The position numbers and the translations under genes were made by a program. 64,000 bases of DNA from NCBI RefSeq assembly GCF_016767175.1, contig NZ_CP068564.1, positions 2,046,001-2,110,000 of the forward strand. Direction: 5' to 3'. The notes below the pieces were generated by a model, which was given only the letters and a program-made list of their open reading frames with translations, had not been told where the DNA came from and made no database searches. This document shows, piece by piece, positions 1 to 8,953 of the stretch (positions are counted from its first letter, which is position 1; the number at the start of each line of letters is the position of its first letter). This DNA comes from Keratinibaculum paraultunense. GTDB taxonomy: Bacteria > Bacillota > Clostridia > Tissierellales > Tepidimicrobiaceae.

Positions 1-449
1 GTTGCAATATCTTTCAATAGAGACACTTCAATGGTAAATTTTGCTCCAGTCTCTTCAAACCACTCCCTATGATACTTATTCTTTAATTTCTCCACTACAG
101 CCTTTTTAACTATAGCTTGACAATCAGATATACTAAAAAGTTGAGAATTCACCGATTTACCTTCTACAGTAAACTCCCCATCTTCTGTAATCCACTCATC
201 CCAAGGAAGCTCTTTAGTTTTCTCAAATAATTCATCAAAAGTTGTAGCCTTAAACTCTCCCATCTTTAGTAACACTCTATCGGCAGATCTTAGCCATAAA
301 TTAGTCTTTGGAATATCCCTTTCTGTGGCTTTAAAAGTTACTTTACCATTATCTACCTTTAAATCCTTATAACCTAAGTTTAATAACTCTCTTTTTACTA
401 CAGCTTCCAATCCAAAAGTAGAAGTTGCTATTAACTCTATATATTCCAT
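1..449 (-). CDS. THUMP-domain RNA methyltransferase, RlmL/YpsC type (partial, N-terminus)
   Basis: The gene starts with ATG at 449 and runs off the left edge, so only about 149 residues are visible. The visible part starts MEYIELIATSTFGLEAVVKR and looks like the ferredoxin-like plus THUMP RNA-binding region of class I SAM-dependent methyltransferases that modify a guanine N2 in 23S rRNA. The catalytic Rossmann domain would lie outside the window. The start is preceded by the purine-rich sequence AAGGAAAG. Family recognition is from N-terminal sequence character only. Confidence 0.75.
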   Translation of the reverse strand, partial: MEYIELIATSTFGLEAVVKRELLNLGYKDLKVDNGKVTFKATERDIPKTNLWLRSADRVLLKMGEFKATTFDELFEKTKELPWDEWITEDGEFTVEGKSVNSQLFSISDCQAIVKKAVVEKLKNKYHREWFEETGAKFTIEVSLLKDIA

Positions 450-701
450 TTTAATCTTCCTTTCCTTTCCCTTATTAAGTTTTTTCCATTACTAAATTAT
501 ATCATTCAATTTTATCTATCAAGCTATATTATATCTGATATTGTTATCTTTTTCTTAGATTCTTATTTAAGACATAAATAGAAAGTATGTTCATATACTT
601 TGTTTTAACATGTGTGTTTTTTTAAAAAATGGGTATATAAATAAACAGGCATAGCTTATAAAAATATAAATTAATTTAATTTATAGAAGGAGGATGTACA
701 C

Positions 702-1079
702 ATGAAAAAATTAAGTTCCTTATATCAAAGTGGAGATTGGAAAGGTGAAAAACACGTTCCTGTTATTCATGCACCTGAAACAGCTAAAAAAGGTGAATTA
801 ATCGAAGTAAATGTAAATATTGGTGAAGAAATACCTCATCCTAATACTTTAGAACATCATATAGTATGGATCAAAGTTTATTTCCAACCAGAAGGAGGAA
901 AATTCCCCGTAGAAATTGGTAATTGTGATTTTGTATCCCATGGGGAATATGATGTTTTTACTGAACCTTATGTGACATTAAAGTTTAAAGCTGAAAAATC
1001 TGGTACTATATATGCTGCTAGTTATTGTAATATTCATGGATTATGGGAAAATAGTAAGGAAATAAAAATAGAAGATTAG
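702..1079 (+). CDS. Neelaredoxin / class II superoxide reductase
   Basis: This 125-residue protein has the length of a one-domain superoxide reductase, which reduces superoxide to peroxide in the cytoplasm of anaerobes without making oxygen. The iron-site residues can be placed: the Glu16-Lys17-His18 motif, His46 (IPHPNT), His52 in EHHIVWI, and the Cys109/His112 pair in SYCNIHGLW. The N-terminal desulforedoxin iron domain of the larger desulfoferrodoxins is absent. A strong AGAAGGAGG site sits about 10 bases before the ATG. It is a single-gene unit, with the tyrS promoter following directly. Confidence 0.93.
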   Translation: MKKLSSLYQSGDWKGEKHVPVIHAPETAKKGELIEVNVNIGEEIPHPNTLEHHIVWIKVYFQPEGGKFPVEIGNCDFVSHGEYDVFTEPYVTLKFKAEKSGTIYAASYCNIHGLWENSKEIKIED

Positions 1080-1098
1080 ATAAACTCATTATTTCCCC

Positions 1099-1127
1099 TT
1101 GACAATCTCTCCTATATATATTAACAT
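1099..1127 (+). promoter_or_regulatory. SigA-type promoter for the tyrS T-box transcript
   Basis: A perfect TTGACA (1099-1104) is followed by a 17-base spacer and TAACAT (1122-1127), just ahead of the T-box leader. No other candidate in the gap fits as well. Confidence 0.6.
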
Positions 1128-1145
1128 ACATGTTAAAATGAACAT

Positions 1146-1364
1146 AATGCTATGATGGATATAGTAGCTCTTTTATGGTTAAATACAGAGAATAGACCAT
1201 ACGGTGAGAGGTCTGTAACCTAATAATTGAGCGAATTACGAATCCAGAGCATCAATGGGAAACCATTGCGGCTATCACCCGTTATGTGATTAGAGGCTTT
1301 ATGCGAATTAAGGTGGTACCACGGGGTGTCTTCTCGTCCTTTACAAAGAAGATGCCCCTTTTTA
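1146..1364 (+). promoter_or_regulatory. T-box leader, tyrosine-specific
   Basis: This untranslated leader ahead of tyrS contains the hallmark T-box sequence AAGGTGGTACCACGG (1310-1324), which pairs with the acceptor end of uncharged tRNA. It overlaps the 5' arm of a GC-rich terminator (arms about 1323-1333 and 1348-1358) that ends in a run of T. In stem I, GAATTACGAA carries a TAC triplet (1237-1239) in the expected specifier position, fitting tRNA-Tyr and the downstream gene. The apical stem I hairpin lies near 1193-1213. Uncharged tRNA-Tyr should stabilise the antiterminator and let tyrS be transcribed. Confidence 0.93.
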
Positions 1365-1405
1365 TTTTAAATAAAATTTTTCTGTACAAATATAGGAGGG
1401 ATAAA

Positions 1406-2635
1406 ATGTCAAATGTATTTGATGTACTAAAAGAAAGAGGTTATATAGATCAAGTAACTTATGAAGACGAACTTAGAGAATTATTAGGAAATGAATCGGT
1501 TACCTTTTATGTTGGATTTGATGCTACAGCTGACAGCTTAACTTTAGGACATTTTATACAAATAATGGTTATGATGCATATGCAACAAGCTGGGCACAGA
1601 CCTATTGCTCTATTGGGTGGCGGAACTACTATGGTTGGAGACCCTTCAGGAAGAACTGATATGAGAAAAATGCTTGATAAAGAAACCATAGAACATAATG
1701 CTAATAAATTCAAAGAACAATTATCTAGATTTATTGATCTTGATAATGACAAAGCTATAATAGTCAACAATGCTGATTGGCTATTAAATTTAAATTTCTT
1801 GGAATTTATGAGAGAAGTGGGAGTTCATTTTTCTGTAAATAGAATGCTTACATTTGATTGCTATAAAAATAGATTAGAACAAGGTTTAACTTTCTTTGAA
1901 TTTAGTTATATGCTTATGCAAGCTTACGATTTTTTAAAGCTTTATAGAGATTATAATTGCAAGCTTCAAGTAGGAGGAAGTGACCAATGGTCTAATATCC
2001 TTGCAGGATATGAACTAATTAGAAAGCTTGAAAAAGATAAAGTATATGCTATGACCTTTAAACTATTATCTACTGCTGCTGGAACTAAAATGGGTAAAAC
2101 AGCTGCTGGTACCATATGGTTAGATCCAGAAAAAACTCCTCCATATGAATTATATCAATATTTAAGAAATACAGACGATCGAGATGTAGAAAAATTCTTG
2201 AGCTTATTAACATTCCTTCCTATGGAAGAAGTAAAACGTTTAGGTTCATTAGAGGGAGCAGAAATTAATAAAGCCAAGGAAGTTCTTGCCTATGAAGTAA
2301 CCAAAATGGTCCATGGTGAAGAGGAGGCAAAGAAAGCACAAAAAGCATCTAGAGCTCTATTTGAAGGTGATAAAGTAGATGAAGCTTCTATACCTTTTAC
2401 TGAACTTGAAAAGGAAATATTTAAAGAAGGTATTGGTATACTAGATTTGTTGACAAAAGTAGGTCTTACTCAATCTAATAGTGAAGCACGAAGGCTTATT
2501 AAACAAGGTGGTATCTCTATAAATGATGAAAAAGCAAACGATATTTCTAAAGTCATTACTCTCGACGATTTTAAAGATGGCAAACTAATGTTGCGAAAAG
2601 GTAAAAAAGTATATCATCAAATAAGAATAAAATAA
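1406..2635 (+). CDS. tyrS: Tyrosyl-tRNA synthetase
   Basis: This class I synthetase attaches tyrosine to tRNA-Tyr. The HIGH-type signature is GHF at about residues 48-50, and the KMSKS loop reads KMGKT at 228-232. An S4-like RNA-binding domain follows near the C-terminus. The length of 409 residues is normal for TyrRS. The open frame extends back to 1286, but that would translate the T-box and terminator. The ATG at 1406 has a good AGGAGG site and is the real start. It is controlled by the T-box upstream. Confidence 0.97.
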   Translation: MSNVFDVLKERGYIDQVTYEDELRELLGNESVTFYVGFDATADSLTLGHFIQIMVMMHMQQAGHRPIALLGGGTTMVGDPSGRTDMRKMLDKETIEHNANKFKEQLSRFIDLDNDKAIIVNNADWLLNLNFLEFMREVGVHFSVNRMLTFDCYKNRLEQGLTFFEFSYMLMQAYDFLKLYRDYNCKLQVGGSDQWSNILAGYELIRKLEKDKVYAMTFKLLSTAAGTKMGKTAAGTIWLDPEKTPPYELYQYLRNTDDRDVEKFLSLLTFLPMEEVKRLGSLEGAEINKAKEVLAYEVTKMVHGEEEAKKAQKASRALFEGDKVDEASIPFTELEKEIFKEGIGILDLLTKVGLTQSNSEARRLIKQGGISINDEKANDISKVITLDDFKDGKLMLRKGKKVYHQIRIK

Positions 2636-2652
2636 TATTGATTATATAAAGG

Positions 2653-2694
2653 GGCTGACTCAAAATAGTTAAGTAAACTCATTTTGAGTCAGCC
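2653..2694. terminator. Bidirectional terminator between tyrS and the convergent gene
   Basis: Perfect 14-base arms (2653-2666 and 2681-2694, arm GGCTGACTCAAAAT) form a hairpin between convergent genes. The right arm overlaps the last codons and stop of the minus-strand gene. Confidence 0.75.
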
Positions 2695-3227
2695 TCATAA
2701 ATTATTAAGTCAAGTTCATCTATTAGCCCACTTTCAACCATATCTTCATAAGTATACATTTTGTAAACATGATAACCATCTTTGTCAGTAAATATGTAGT
2801 TTTCTTCTATCCATAAAATCCATTTTTCAAGATCATTTTTTATCATATTTAGAGTACTATAATCTACCTGGTTAATTAAACTTACTGAGTCTACAAATAA
2901 ATTGTAATAATTATCTACCAAAGACTTAATTCTTCGTATATTATCATTTTTTGTTTTTTGACTCTTGTTATATGCATTTACATAGCTGTTTAAAGTCTGT
3001 TTAAAATTTATTGCAGTCTCTAACAAACTTCCTATATAAAGTTCGTCCTTATTAAAATAATCAGGATTACTATATTTTCTTATATCTGAAGCAATAGGGG
3101 TTAGTACTGCATAATGATCATGTAATTGGTTAGATATATATTCCTCGGTCTTTAAGTTTTGGTTGTAAGCAACTATAAAAAATATAACTAATATTATAAT
3201 GATTAAAATTATAAATCGCTTTTTCAT
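2679..3227 (-). CDS. Hypothetical membrane-anchored protein
   Basis: I do not recognise the family. The 182-residue product starts with a Lys/Arg pair and one hydrophobic helix of about 20 residues (IILIIIILVIFFIVA), then a soluble, helix-rich domain rich in Tyr, Asn and Lys. This suggests an N-terminal anchor with the rest outside the membrane. The longer frame starts at 3263, but the ATG at 3227 has a GGGGGT site and places the anchor at the very N-terminus. It stands alone and converges on tyrS. Confidence 0.6.
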   Translation of the reverse strand: MKKRFIILIIIILVIFFIVAYNQNLKTEEYISNQLHDHYAVLTPIASDIRKYSNPDYFNKDELYIGSLLETAINFKQTLNSYVNAYNKSQKTKNDNIRRIKSLVDNYYNLFVDSVSLINQVDYSTLNMIKNDLEKWILWIEENYIFTDKDGYHVYKMYTYEDMVESGLIDELDLIIYEADSK

Positions 3228-3536
3228 AATATAACCCCCATTAGTTTTAATATAACACCTCACATTTTTCTCATATTCCCACTATTTTTATGAGCTTTAC
3301 ATAAGACCACTCTTTTCTGAATTCTGACTTAAATAGCGTGTAAATAAATTAATTTATCTTTACTTTTAATTGTAGTGTAGTTATAAAACGTTGTCAATTC
3401 ATTTGAAGTGCCTATTATTCAGAAATTTTCAACTTTAACACAAATACCAATATTATGTTAACCTTCCATCTATTGAGTGTTTATTTAATAAAAGTTTAAT
3501 GTTATACTTTTAAAAAATAAAAGAAAGGAGGTCAGA
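3228..3536. other. Intergenic region between divergent genes
   Basis: No gene is seen. The A+T-rich stretch presumably holds the promoters of the two divergent genes. A TATACT hexamer at 3503-3508 could be the -10 box of the CAP gene, but no good -35 box is placed for it. Confidence 0.4.
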
Positions 3537-3565
3537 TTGAATTTAAACTTTAAGGAGGAAACAAA

Positions 3566-4246
3566 ATGAATAAAAATAGTAAAAAAATATTGATTTCGTT
3601 AGCTACAACTATACTTTTATCAACATCTGTAGGTCAGGCTGCAAATATTAACTATAAGAACAACACCTATTATAGCCCTTATGGTCAGTATAATAGGAGA
3701 GGGTATGTCATTGCTTATAATAACTACTCCAATAACTATTTACAAAATAGATATAACAATATAATTATTAGATTAACACCTGAATATACAGATGATAGTT
3801 TGGACAAGCCTTCTAATCCTGAAACAAAATCAAGTAATCCAATTCCAGAAATCGAAGTAGAGTCTAGTACTTCGATAGAAAAAGAAGTGGTTAGACTTGT
3901 AAATATAGAAAGACAAAAAGAAGGATTAACACCTTTAATATATAGTAGTGAATTATCAAAAGTTGCTAGAATAAAATCTCAAGATATGGCAGATAAAAAC
4001 TATTTCAATCATACATCTCCAACATATGGAGATCCATTCAATATGATGAAAAACTTTGGCATTAAATATAGAATAGCAGGAGAAAATATTGCCAAAGGTT
4101 ATGCTAGTGCCGAATCAGTAGTCAACGGCTGGATGAATTCTTCAGGACACAGAGCAAATATACTTAACCCTAGTTTTGGTAAAATTGGAGTAGGCTATGC
4201 TGAAATCAATGGTACTACATATTGGACTCAGATGTTTACAGATTAA
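3566..4246 (+). CDS. Secreted CAP-domain (SCP-like, YkwD-type) protein
   Basis: A signal peptide covers about residues 1-25 (KK, then a hydrophobic stretch ending GQA). A low-complexity Tyr/Asn linker of about 80 residues follows, then a CAP domain from about residue 108 to the end. Typical CAP elements are visible: NYFNHTSP, AGENIA, VVNGWMNSSGHRANIL and a closing YWTQMF. Such proteins are exported in Clostridia and Bacillus, often linked to the spore or cell surface; the molecular role is unsettled. An AAGGAGG site precedes the ATG. A second ribosome site at 3524-3531 could start a 10-codon upstream frame (TTG 3537 to TGA 3569) overlapping this start. Confidence 0.88.
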   Translation: MNKNSKKILISLATTILLSTSVGQAANINYKNNTYYSPYGQYNRRGYVIAYNNYSNNYLQNRYNNIIIRLTPEYTDDSLDKPSNPETKSSNPIPEIEVESSTSIEKEVVRLVNIERQKEGLTPLIYSSELSKVARIKSQDMADKNYFNHTSPTYGDPFNMMKNFGIKYRIAGENIAKGYASAESVVNGWMNSSGHRANILNPSFGKIGVGYAEINGTTYWTQMFTD

Positions 4247-4262
4247 TATTAACTTTATCTAA

Positions 4263-4289
4263 AAAGCCACTAATTAATTAGTGGCTTTT
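4263..4289. terminator. Bidirectional terminator
   Basis: An uninterrupted palindrome (arm AAAGCCACTAAT) between the convergent CAP and Nudix genes, with A/T runs on both sides. Confidence 0.8.
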
Positions 4290-4894
4290 ATTATATCAAT
4301 GAAATATTTAATAACCTTTGCTGTATATCCCCATATTATATAATCTTCGTATCTGTAAAAGTATACTGAAAATTTCCCTTTATGCCAATTATAATCCTTA
4401 CCATTAGGTATCAAATTGTAGGGGAAATCCTCGTTATTAACTATATGTACATCCAAATAATAAACACTAGGTTCATTATCTATAAAAAATTCCAAAGGAA
4501 CTGTGAATATATGATCTACTTCATCTTTATTAGGTAGTATATTATCCACATTTACACCAAAAACTGTGGCTAAAAAAGAACGAATTTTGGAATTATAATA
4601 GGAAACTAAATAATCCAACTCACCTATTATATTTATATTTTCTTCGCCAATATTTAATTCTTCCATAGTTTCTCTAATAGCAGCTTCTTTAAAACTTTCT
4701 CCTTCTTCCACTTCTCCTCCTGGAAAGGATATCTCCCCAGGTTGTCTGCTCAAATTTTGAGATCTTACCTCAAATAACAACTCCCATCTATCATCTACCA
4801 TTATCATAGGAACTAAAACTGCATACTTATGTTTTACATCCATAGGTTTCGGTACCCTATTCTTAACCTTTTGAATGATATATTCAATATCCAA
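4274..4894 (-). CDS. Nudix hydrolase, CoA pyrophosphatase (NudL/YeaB) type
   Basis: The Nudix box spans about residues 60-82 (GGEVEEGESF, then REtmEEL), giving the divalent-metal site that cleaves nucleoside diphosphate linkages. The segment just before it, FEVRSQNLSRQPGEISFPGG, is the extra signature of the CoA pyrophosphatase subfamily, which splits CoA or acyl-CoA into phosphopantetheine and 3',5'-ADP. The length of 206 residues is normal. The gene starts with TTG behind a GGGGG site. It lies downstream of the cold-shock gene but behind a terminator. Confidence 0.85.
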   Translation of the reverse strand: MDIEYIIQKVKNRVPKPMDVKHKYAVLVPMIMVDDRWELLFEVRSQNLSRQPGEISFPGGEVEEGESFKEAAIRETMEELNIGEENINIIGELDYLVSYYNSKIRSFLATVFGVNVDNILPNKDEVDHIFTVPLEFFIDNEPSVYYLDVHIVNNEDFPYNLIPNGKDYNWHKGKFSVYFYRYEDYIIWGYTAKVIKYFIDIIKATN

Positions 4895-4940
4895 TATAAA
4901 ATCCCCCTATTTCTATTACTATTATATAAAAATTATAATA

Positions 4941-4969
4941 AAACCCTAAGAATATTATTCTTAGGGTTT
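4941..4969 (-). terminator. Terminator of the cold-shock gene
   Basis: Perfect 13-base arms (AAACCCTAAGAAT and its complement) with a 3-base loop, immediately downstream of csp on the minus strand and followed by an A/T-rich tail. Confidence 0.75.
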
Positions 4970-4982
4970 TAAATCAATATTA

Positions 4983-5186
4983 CTATCTAATTGATGTAAC
5001 ATCTTCTGCTTGAGGACCTTTTGCACCTTCAACTATCTTGAAAGTTACAGATTCCCCTTCTTCTAAAGTTTTAAATCCTTCCTTGTTGATTTGAGAAAAG
5101 TGTACAAATACATCTTTTCCTTCTTCTGTTTGGATAAATCCAAATCCTTTTTCTGAATTAAACCATTTTACTGTACCGTTTGTCAT
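4983..5186 (-). CDS. Cold-shock protein, CspA family
   Basis: This 67-residue single OB-fold protein binds single-stranded RNA and DNA and acts as an RNA chaperone. The RNP1 motif (KGFGFIQ) and RNP2 motif (VFVHFSQI) are both present, as is the opening NGTVKWFN. I chose the ATG at 5186, which has GGAGG 8 bases upstream, over the longer frame from 5201. About 200 bases of non-coding sequence lie upstream, enough for the long structured leader typical of csp mRNAs, though no specific fold was identified. Confidence 0.95.
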   Translation of the reverse strand: MTNGTVKWFNSEKGFGFIQTEEGKDVFVHFSQINKEGFKTLEEGESVTFKIVEGAKGPQAEDVTSIR

Positions 5187-5401
5187 TTTAAATACCTCCA
5201 AATTTTTATTCCCTTTAATTCCCAGAATGCTTTGAAAGAAATAAAGATTTGGAGATTATACAATCTATACTAAATCTTATTTCTTTTACCATTTTAATTA
5301 CTGCATAAAAACTTAAAACAAATTGCCTTACTGATGAATTAAGGTTTCATCTTATTATAACCTTAATTTAAAAAAATAGCAACTATTTTTTTAAATTATT
5401 T

Positions 5402-6610
5402 TTAAAATATATTAAATAAAACTTTACCTACTTCTTTAATAATCTCATCTTTATTAAATAAAGGTAATAAATTTACCTTTTCTATTATTTTTTCTATTCC
5501 ATTTCCCTTAGTGTACTCTTCTTTTAATAATTTATTTTTTATTAAATCCAATAACTCCTCATCAGTATATATATTAAATCTATCTATTTCATATATTTCA
5601 GCCAGCCTTTCAAGTAACCTATAATATATGTCCTCATAAGTTGCTTTTTTATCCATTCCTAATATATTAGATATTTTAGGAATGATAAATTCAAACAACG
5701 CTCTTCTATAAGGAATATCCTTATCGATTTTAAATATTTCTGCCATTTTTAAAACCTTATCCTCATCTAAACTCCAAAGATAATCTACAAAATAATCTTC
5801 TTTTTTTGTTCCTTCTATATAATAATTATCTCCTTTTAATCCCCTTAACGCTTTTAATCCATCATAATAACCTAATTTTAAATTTTTTCTAGCAGTATCA
5901 CAATCAAAATCCAATAGCTTTCCTAAATCTTCATTAGGAGCAATAGTTATGGTGTTTAATCCCTCTAATGGTACTTTTTTTATATTGCCTATTCCGTGAG
6001 TTCTAACAAGAATTAAATCTTTATATCCTTTGTCTATTAAAAGATTTACTGGTAAATTATTATATAGTGCACCATCTAAATATATTTTTCCATCAATAAT
6101 TCTTTCTCTTTTAAATATAGGAAGATAAGCACTTGCCATTAAATATTCTATTAATTTCCCCTCTGGAATATCTTCTATATAAACTTCTAGCGGTTTTAAA
6201 TCTGATAAAGATACAGTTACTATTCCAAAATCTTTCCCAGAATTTCTAATTTTATGTTCATCTATAAACTCCATTAATAAATTCTTTAAAGGAGTTATAT
6301 CTAACCCCTTTTCAGAGAAAACCCCTTTAATTTTTTCTGCTAATAAAATAAGATCCTCCTTTGAAAATTTACCTTCTTTTAATCTTTCTATATATTCATC
6401 ATGTACATTTATTACCTTGGAATAGGAAATATTATACCACAATTCATAGGCTTTTTCATAATCCCCTTGCACCAATATAGCCCCATTTAAAGCGCCTACA
6501 GATGTTCCTGCTACTCCTCCTATTTCTATTCCTTCTTCTAAAATTGCCTTATATGCTCCAATATGATAGGCACCTTTTGCACCTCCACCTTCTAATACTA
6601 ATCCATACAT
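5402..6610 (-). CDS. Patatin-like phospholipase (RssA family)
   Basis: This is a predicted serine lipase with a Ser-Asp dyad. The glycine-rich oxyanion loop GGGAKG is at residues 8-13, the nucleophile elbow GTSVG at 35-39, and the catalytic Asp in YLDGALYNN. The last 150 residues are Lys/Glu-rich and not recognised. The length is 402 residues. The frame is open from 6670, but that would overlap mscL. The ATG at 6610 has an AGAGGTGA site and leaves a 20-base gap to mscL, so the two are probably cotranscribed. Confidence 0.88.
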   Translation of the reverse strand: MYGLVLEGGGAKGAYHIGAYKAILEEGIEIGGVAGTSVGALNGAILVQGDYEKAYELWYNISYSKVINVHDEYIERLKEGKFSKEDLILLAEKIKGVFSEKGLDITPLKNLLMEFIDEHKIRNSGKDFGIVTVSLSDLKPLEVYIEDIPEGKLIEYLMASAYLPIFKRERIIDGKIYLDGALYNNLPVNLLIDKGYKDLILVRTHGIGNIKKVPLEGLNTITIAPNEDLGKLLDFDCDTARKNLKLGYYDGLKALRGLKGDNYYIEGTKKEDYFVDYLWSLDEDKVLKMAEIFKIDKDIPYRRALFEFIIPKISNILGMDKKATYEDIYYRLLERLAEIYEIDRFNIYTDEELLDLIKNKLLKEEYTKGNGIEKIIEKVNLLPLFNKDEIIKEVGKVLFNIF

Positions 6611-6630
6611 CCCACTCACCTCTTTCTTTT

Positions 6631-7071
6631 TTATATATCTTTCTCCAATTTCGATGTACAATAAGGACATCTTATAGCCTCTTTAGGTATTTCAGAAAAG
6701 CAGTACTCGCATTTTTTTGTAGTTGCAGGAGCTGGCTTCTCTAATCTTTTAAGCTTATTAATTTGTCTAACTACTAAAAACAATGAAAAGGATATGATTA
6801 AAAATTCTATAATTGTATTCAAAAATACCCCATAATTCAATGTAGCAGCACCTGCATCTTTAGCCTGTTGCAATGTAGCATATTTATTCCCATCTAGACT
6901 AATAAAAAAGTTGGTAAAATCTACTTTACCAATAAGTCCACCTATTATTGGCATTATAATATCATTTACCAATGAAGATACTATTTTCCCAAAAGCACCA
7001 CCTATAATCACACCAATTGCTAAATCTACAACATTTCCCTTTATCGCAAATTCCTTAAATTCTTTATACAT
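6631..7071 (-). CDS. mscL: Large-conductance mechanosensitive channel with C-terminal zinc ribbon
   Basis: MscL opens under membrane tension to release solutes during hypo-osmotic shock. The conserved N-terminus ([20 protein letters not shown]) begins TM1 at about residues 15-43; TM2 is about 80-105. After the second helix a zinc ribbon follows, with Cys pairs at 121/124 and 135/138 (CEYC and CPYC). This tail is, from memory, found in a subset of Firmicute MscL proteins and is absent from the E. coli type. The 146-residue length agrees. The gene lies just upstream of the patatin gene. Confidence 0.95.
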   Translation of the reverse strand: MYKEFKEFAIKGNVVDLAIGVIIGGAFGKIVSSLVNDIIMPIIGGLIGKVDFTNFFISLDGNKYATLQQAKDAGAATLNYGVFLNTIIEFLIISFSLFLVVRQINKLKRLEKPAPATTKKCEYCFSEIPKEAIRCPYCTSKLEKDI

Positions 7072-7138
7072 CTAATCTCCCTCCATTAAATCAACAAACA
7101 TCTACCTTAGGCAGATGTTCATCAACATAATTTTATTT

Positions 7139-7624
7139 TTAGTTATTGTTATTCCCATCATAAAATATTTGATCTAATACTATTACAATTGCCAATATGA
7201 AAGCGTGATCTACCAAGTCGGATATCTCTACAGAGTAAGTATCAGAAAAAGATAACCACTTTTTGTTTATCCAAGCTACAGATTTCCCATCCTTTAATAT
7301 ATCAAAATCATGATGTAATATATCTCCTTTCAATGTAAAATTACCATAAGAACTTTCTATTATAAAACTAGGTTTTAAAAAAGTAATTTTCTTTTTCACT
7401 TTTCCAACTAAATGACCTTTTTGATATATATTATATTCTGGTAATAATTTAAAAAGCTTTTGCTCTATATAAACAAGCTCTTCTCCATCCAAATCATATA
7501 TACATAATTTATTCCCTAAAGATAGAAGCTTCCCTACTACTTCATAGCGAGGATAACCTTCCTCGTCTTCAATTATAAACTTATCTGTAAGGGTAAATAT
7601 TCTTTCTTTAATTATATATTTCAT
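7139..7624 (-). CDS. LURP-one-related (YxjI-type) protein
   Basis: This 161-residue protein has the features of the LURP-one-related family, a Tubby-like beta-barrel fold. It opens with MKYIIKERIFTLTDKFIIED, continues with alternating beta-strand segments (LFKLLPEYNIY, GHLVGKVKKK) and ends in a hydrophobic helix near DLVDHAFILAIVIVLDQIF. The biochemical role is not established; phospholipid association is proposed for Tubby-like folds. The ribosome site is AGAGGCGAG. It stands alone upstream of mscL. Confidence 0.8.
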   Translation of the reverse strand: MKYIIKERIFTLTDKFIIEDEEGYPRYEVVGKLLSLGNKLCIYDLDGEELVYIEQKLFKLLPEYNIYQKGHLVGKVKKKITFLKPSFIIESSYGNFTLKGDILHHDFDILKDGKSVAWINKKWLSFSDTYSVEISDLVDHAFILAIVIVLDQIFYDGNNNN

Positions 7625-7737
7625 ATACTCGCCTCTACTTTTAAATATTAATGCTATAATAATATTATATTATATGTGAAATATTTTATCTACAGAATAT
7701 AATTAAATCTAATCAATATATTTCAGGAGGTTCGAAT

Positions 7738-8226
7738 ATGGAAAGACGAGATAAAACCAATTACTATTTGGATATTGCTGAAACAGTCTCAAAAAGAGGC
7801 ACTTGTATAAGAAGAAATTTTGGTGCTATAATTGTTAAAAATGATGAGATAATTTCCACTGGTTATACAGGAGCACCTAGAGGAAGAAAAAACTGTTCTG
7901 ATTTAGGTTTTTGCAAAAGAGAACAATTAAATGTACCTCGAGGTACTAGATATGAGTTATGTAGATCTGTTCATGCTGAAGCTAATTGCATCATATCCGC
8001 AGCCCGTAGAGATATGATTGATAGTACCCTTTATTTAGTTGGAATAGATGTAAAAACTGGTGCATTAGTACCAAATGCCAATTCCTGCTCCATGTGTAAA
8101 CGATTAATTATAAATGCAGGTATTAAAAAGGTAATTATAAGGGACACTGAAAATGATTATAGGGTAATATATGTAAAAGATTGGGTAATAGATGATGACT
8201 CATTAAATGATGAATTTGGATATTAA
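7738..8226 (+). CDS. Deoxycytidylate (dCMP) deaminase, ComEB-like
   Basis: This zinc enzyme turns dCMP into dUMP for thymidylate synthesis. The catalytic HAE motif is at His79-Ala80-Glu81 (SVHAEAN), and the zinc cysteines are Cys117 and Cys120 in SCSMC. The canonical motif is PCxxC, so a Ser replaces the usual Pro. The N-terminal segment DIAETVSKRGTCIRRNFGA is typical of the dCMP deaminase branch. Length 162 residues. The AGGAGG site sits 8 bases before the ATG. Confidence 0.92.
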   Translation: MERRDKTNYYLDIAETVSKRGTCIRRNFGAIIVKNDEIISTGYTGAPRGRKNCSDLGFCKREQLNVPRGTRYELCRSVHAEANCIISAARRDMIDSTLYLVGIDVKTGALVPNANSCSMCKRLIINAGIKKVIIRDTENDYRVIYVKDWVIDDDSLNDEFGY

Positions 8227-8248
8227 AACACCCATTCTTGGGTGTTTT
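8225..8248. terminator. Bidirectional terminator
   Basis: Ten-base perfect arms (AAAACACCCA) with a 4-base loop, overlapping the stop codons of the two convergent genes and ending in T runs on both strands. Confidence 0.85.
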
Positions 8249-8861
8249 AATCCTCTATACCTAAAGAAGCTTTTGCTAATTTATCAGCCTCTTCATTATA
8301 TTTATCCCCACTATGAGCTTTCACTTTAATAAATTTTACCTTCAATATATCTTTTATAGAATCATAATATTCCTTGTATTTTTGGGTACCATATTTATTA
8401 GTTTTCCACTCCCCTTTAGCCCATTTTTCTATTCCTTCATAATCATAATGTAAATATAGTACATCCTTGTTCATATTGATAGCCTCTTTCATAGCCACCA
8501 TAGCCCCACGTATCTCTCCTGCTACATTTCTCATAGCCACCAAATTTTTATCATCTTCTTTTTGAGAATAAGTAAATTTACCTTCTGTTGTAAATAAAAT
8601 AACACCATAAGAATAAATCTTATTTGTGGCATCAAAACTTCCATCTACATAGGCTATTGCCTCATTTTCTTTTATAGAAGACATATCTTTTTCTTCTACG
8701 TTTCTCTCTATATTATAAACAAAATTTTCAGCTTCTTCATAAGTGGGAAACTTCTTATACACAGCACCAGAATATCCTTTTACTTGGGCTTCGCATTCTC
8801 CCCAAGTTTCATAAACTCCAATTTCTCTACCTTTTTTTACTCCATAATAATACTTAGCCAT
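8247..8861 (-). CDS. rnhA: Ribonuclease HI with N-terminal hybrid-binding domain
   Basis: Residues 1-50 (opening MAKYYYGVKKGREIGVYETW) form the viroplasmin-like hybrid-binding domain found in eukaryotic and some Firmicute RNases H1. The RNase H fold follows from about residue 66. The four carboxylates can be picked out: Asp in YVDGSFD, Glu in AGEIRGAM, Asp in LHYDYEGI and the last Asp in the EEADKLAK segment. The enzyme removes RNA from RNA-DNA hybrids. Length 204 residues. Confidence 0.93.
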   Translation of the reverse strand: MAKYYYGVKKGREIGVYETWGECEAQVKGYSGAVYKKFPTYEEAENFVYNIERNVEEKDMSSIKENEAIAYVDGSFDATNKIYSYGVILFTTEGKFTYSQKEDDKNLVAMRNVAGEIRGAMVAMKEAINMNKDVLYLHYDYEGIEKWAKGEWKTNKYGTQKYKEYYDSIKDILKVKFIKVKAHSGDKYNEEADKLAKASLGIED

Positions 8862-8909
8862 AATTCACCTCACTAAATTGAAAATTATTCTAATCTACTA
8901 TAGTATATC

Positions 8910-8949
8910 AATATTAAAGAAACCTGGCTAGCCAGGTTTCTTTAATATT
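8910..8949. terminator. 40-bp perfect palindromic terminator
   Basis: A perfect 40-base palindrome centred on CTGGCTAGCCAG lies downstream of pfpI (minus) and upstream of rnhA. The outer part is A/T-rich, giving the usual GC stem followed by a T run. Confidence 0.8.
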
Positions 8950-8953
8950 TAAA

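Noticed and set aside
1286-1405. N-terminal extension of tyrS by 40 codons
   Set aside because: It would translate the T-box antiterminator and terminator; the ATG at 1406 has a proper ribosome site and the normal TyrRS start.
1507-1770. 87-codon antisense frame in tyrS
   Set aside because: Shadow frame opposite a well-supported gene, with no ribosome site.
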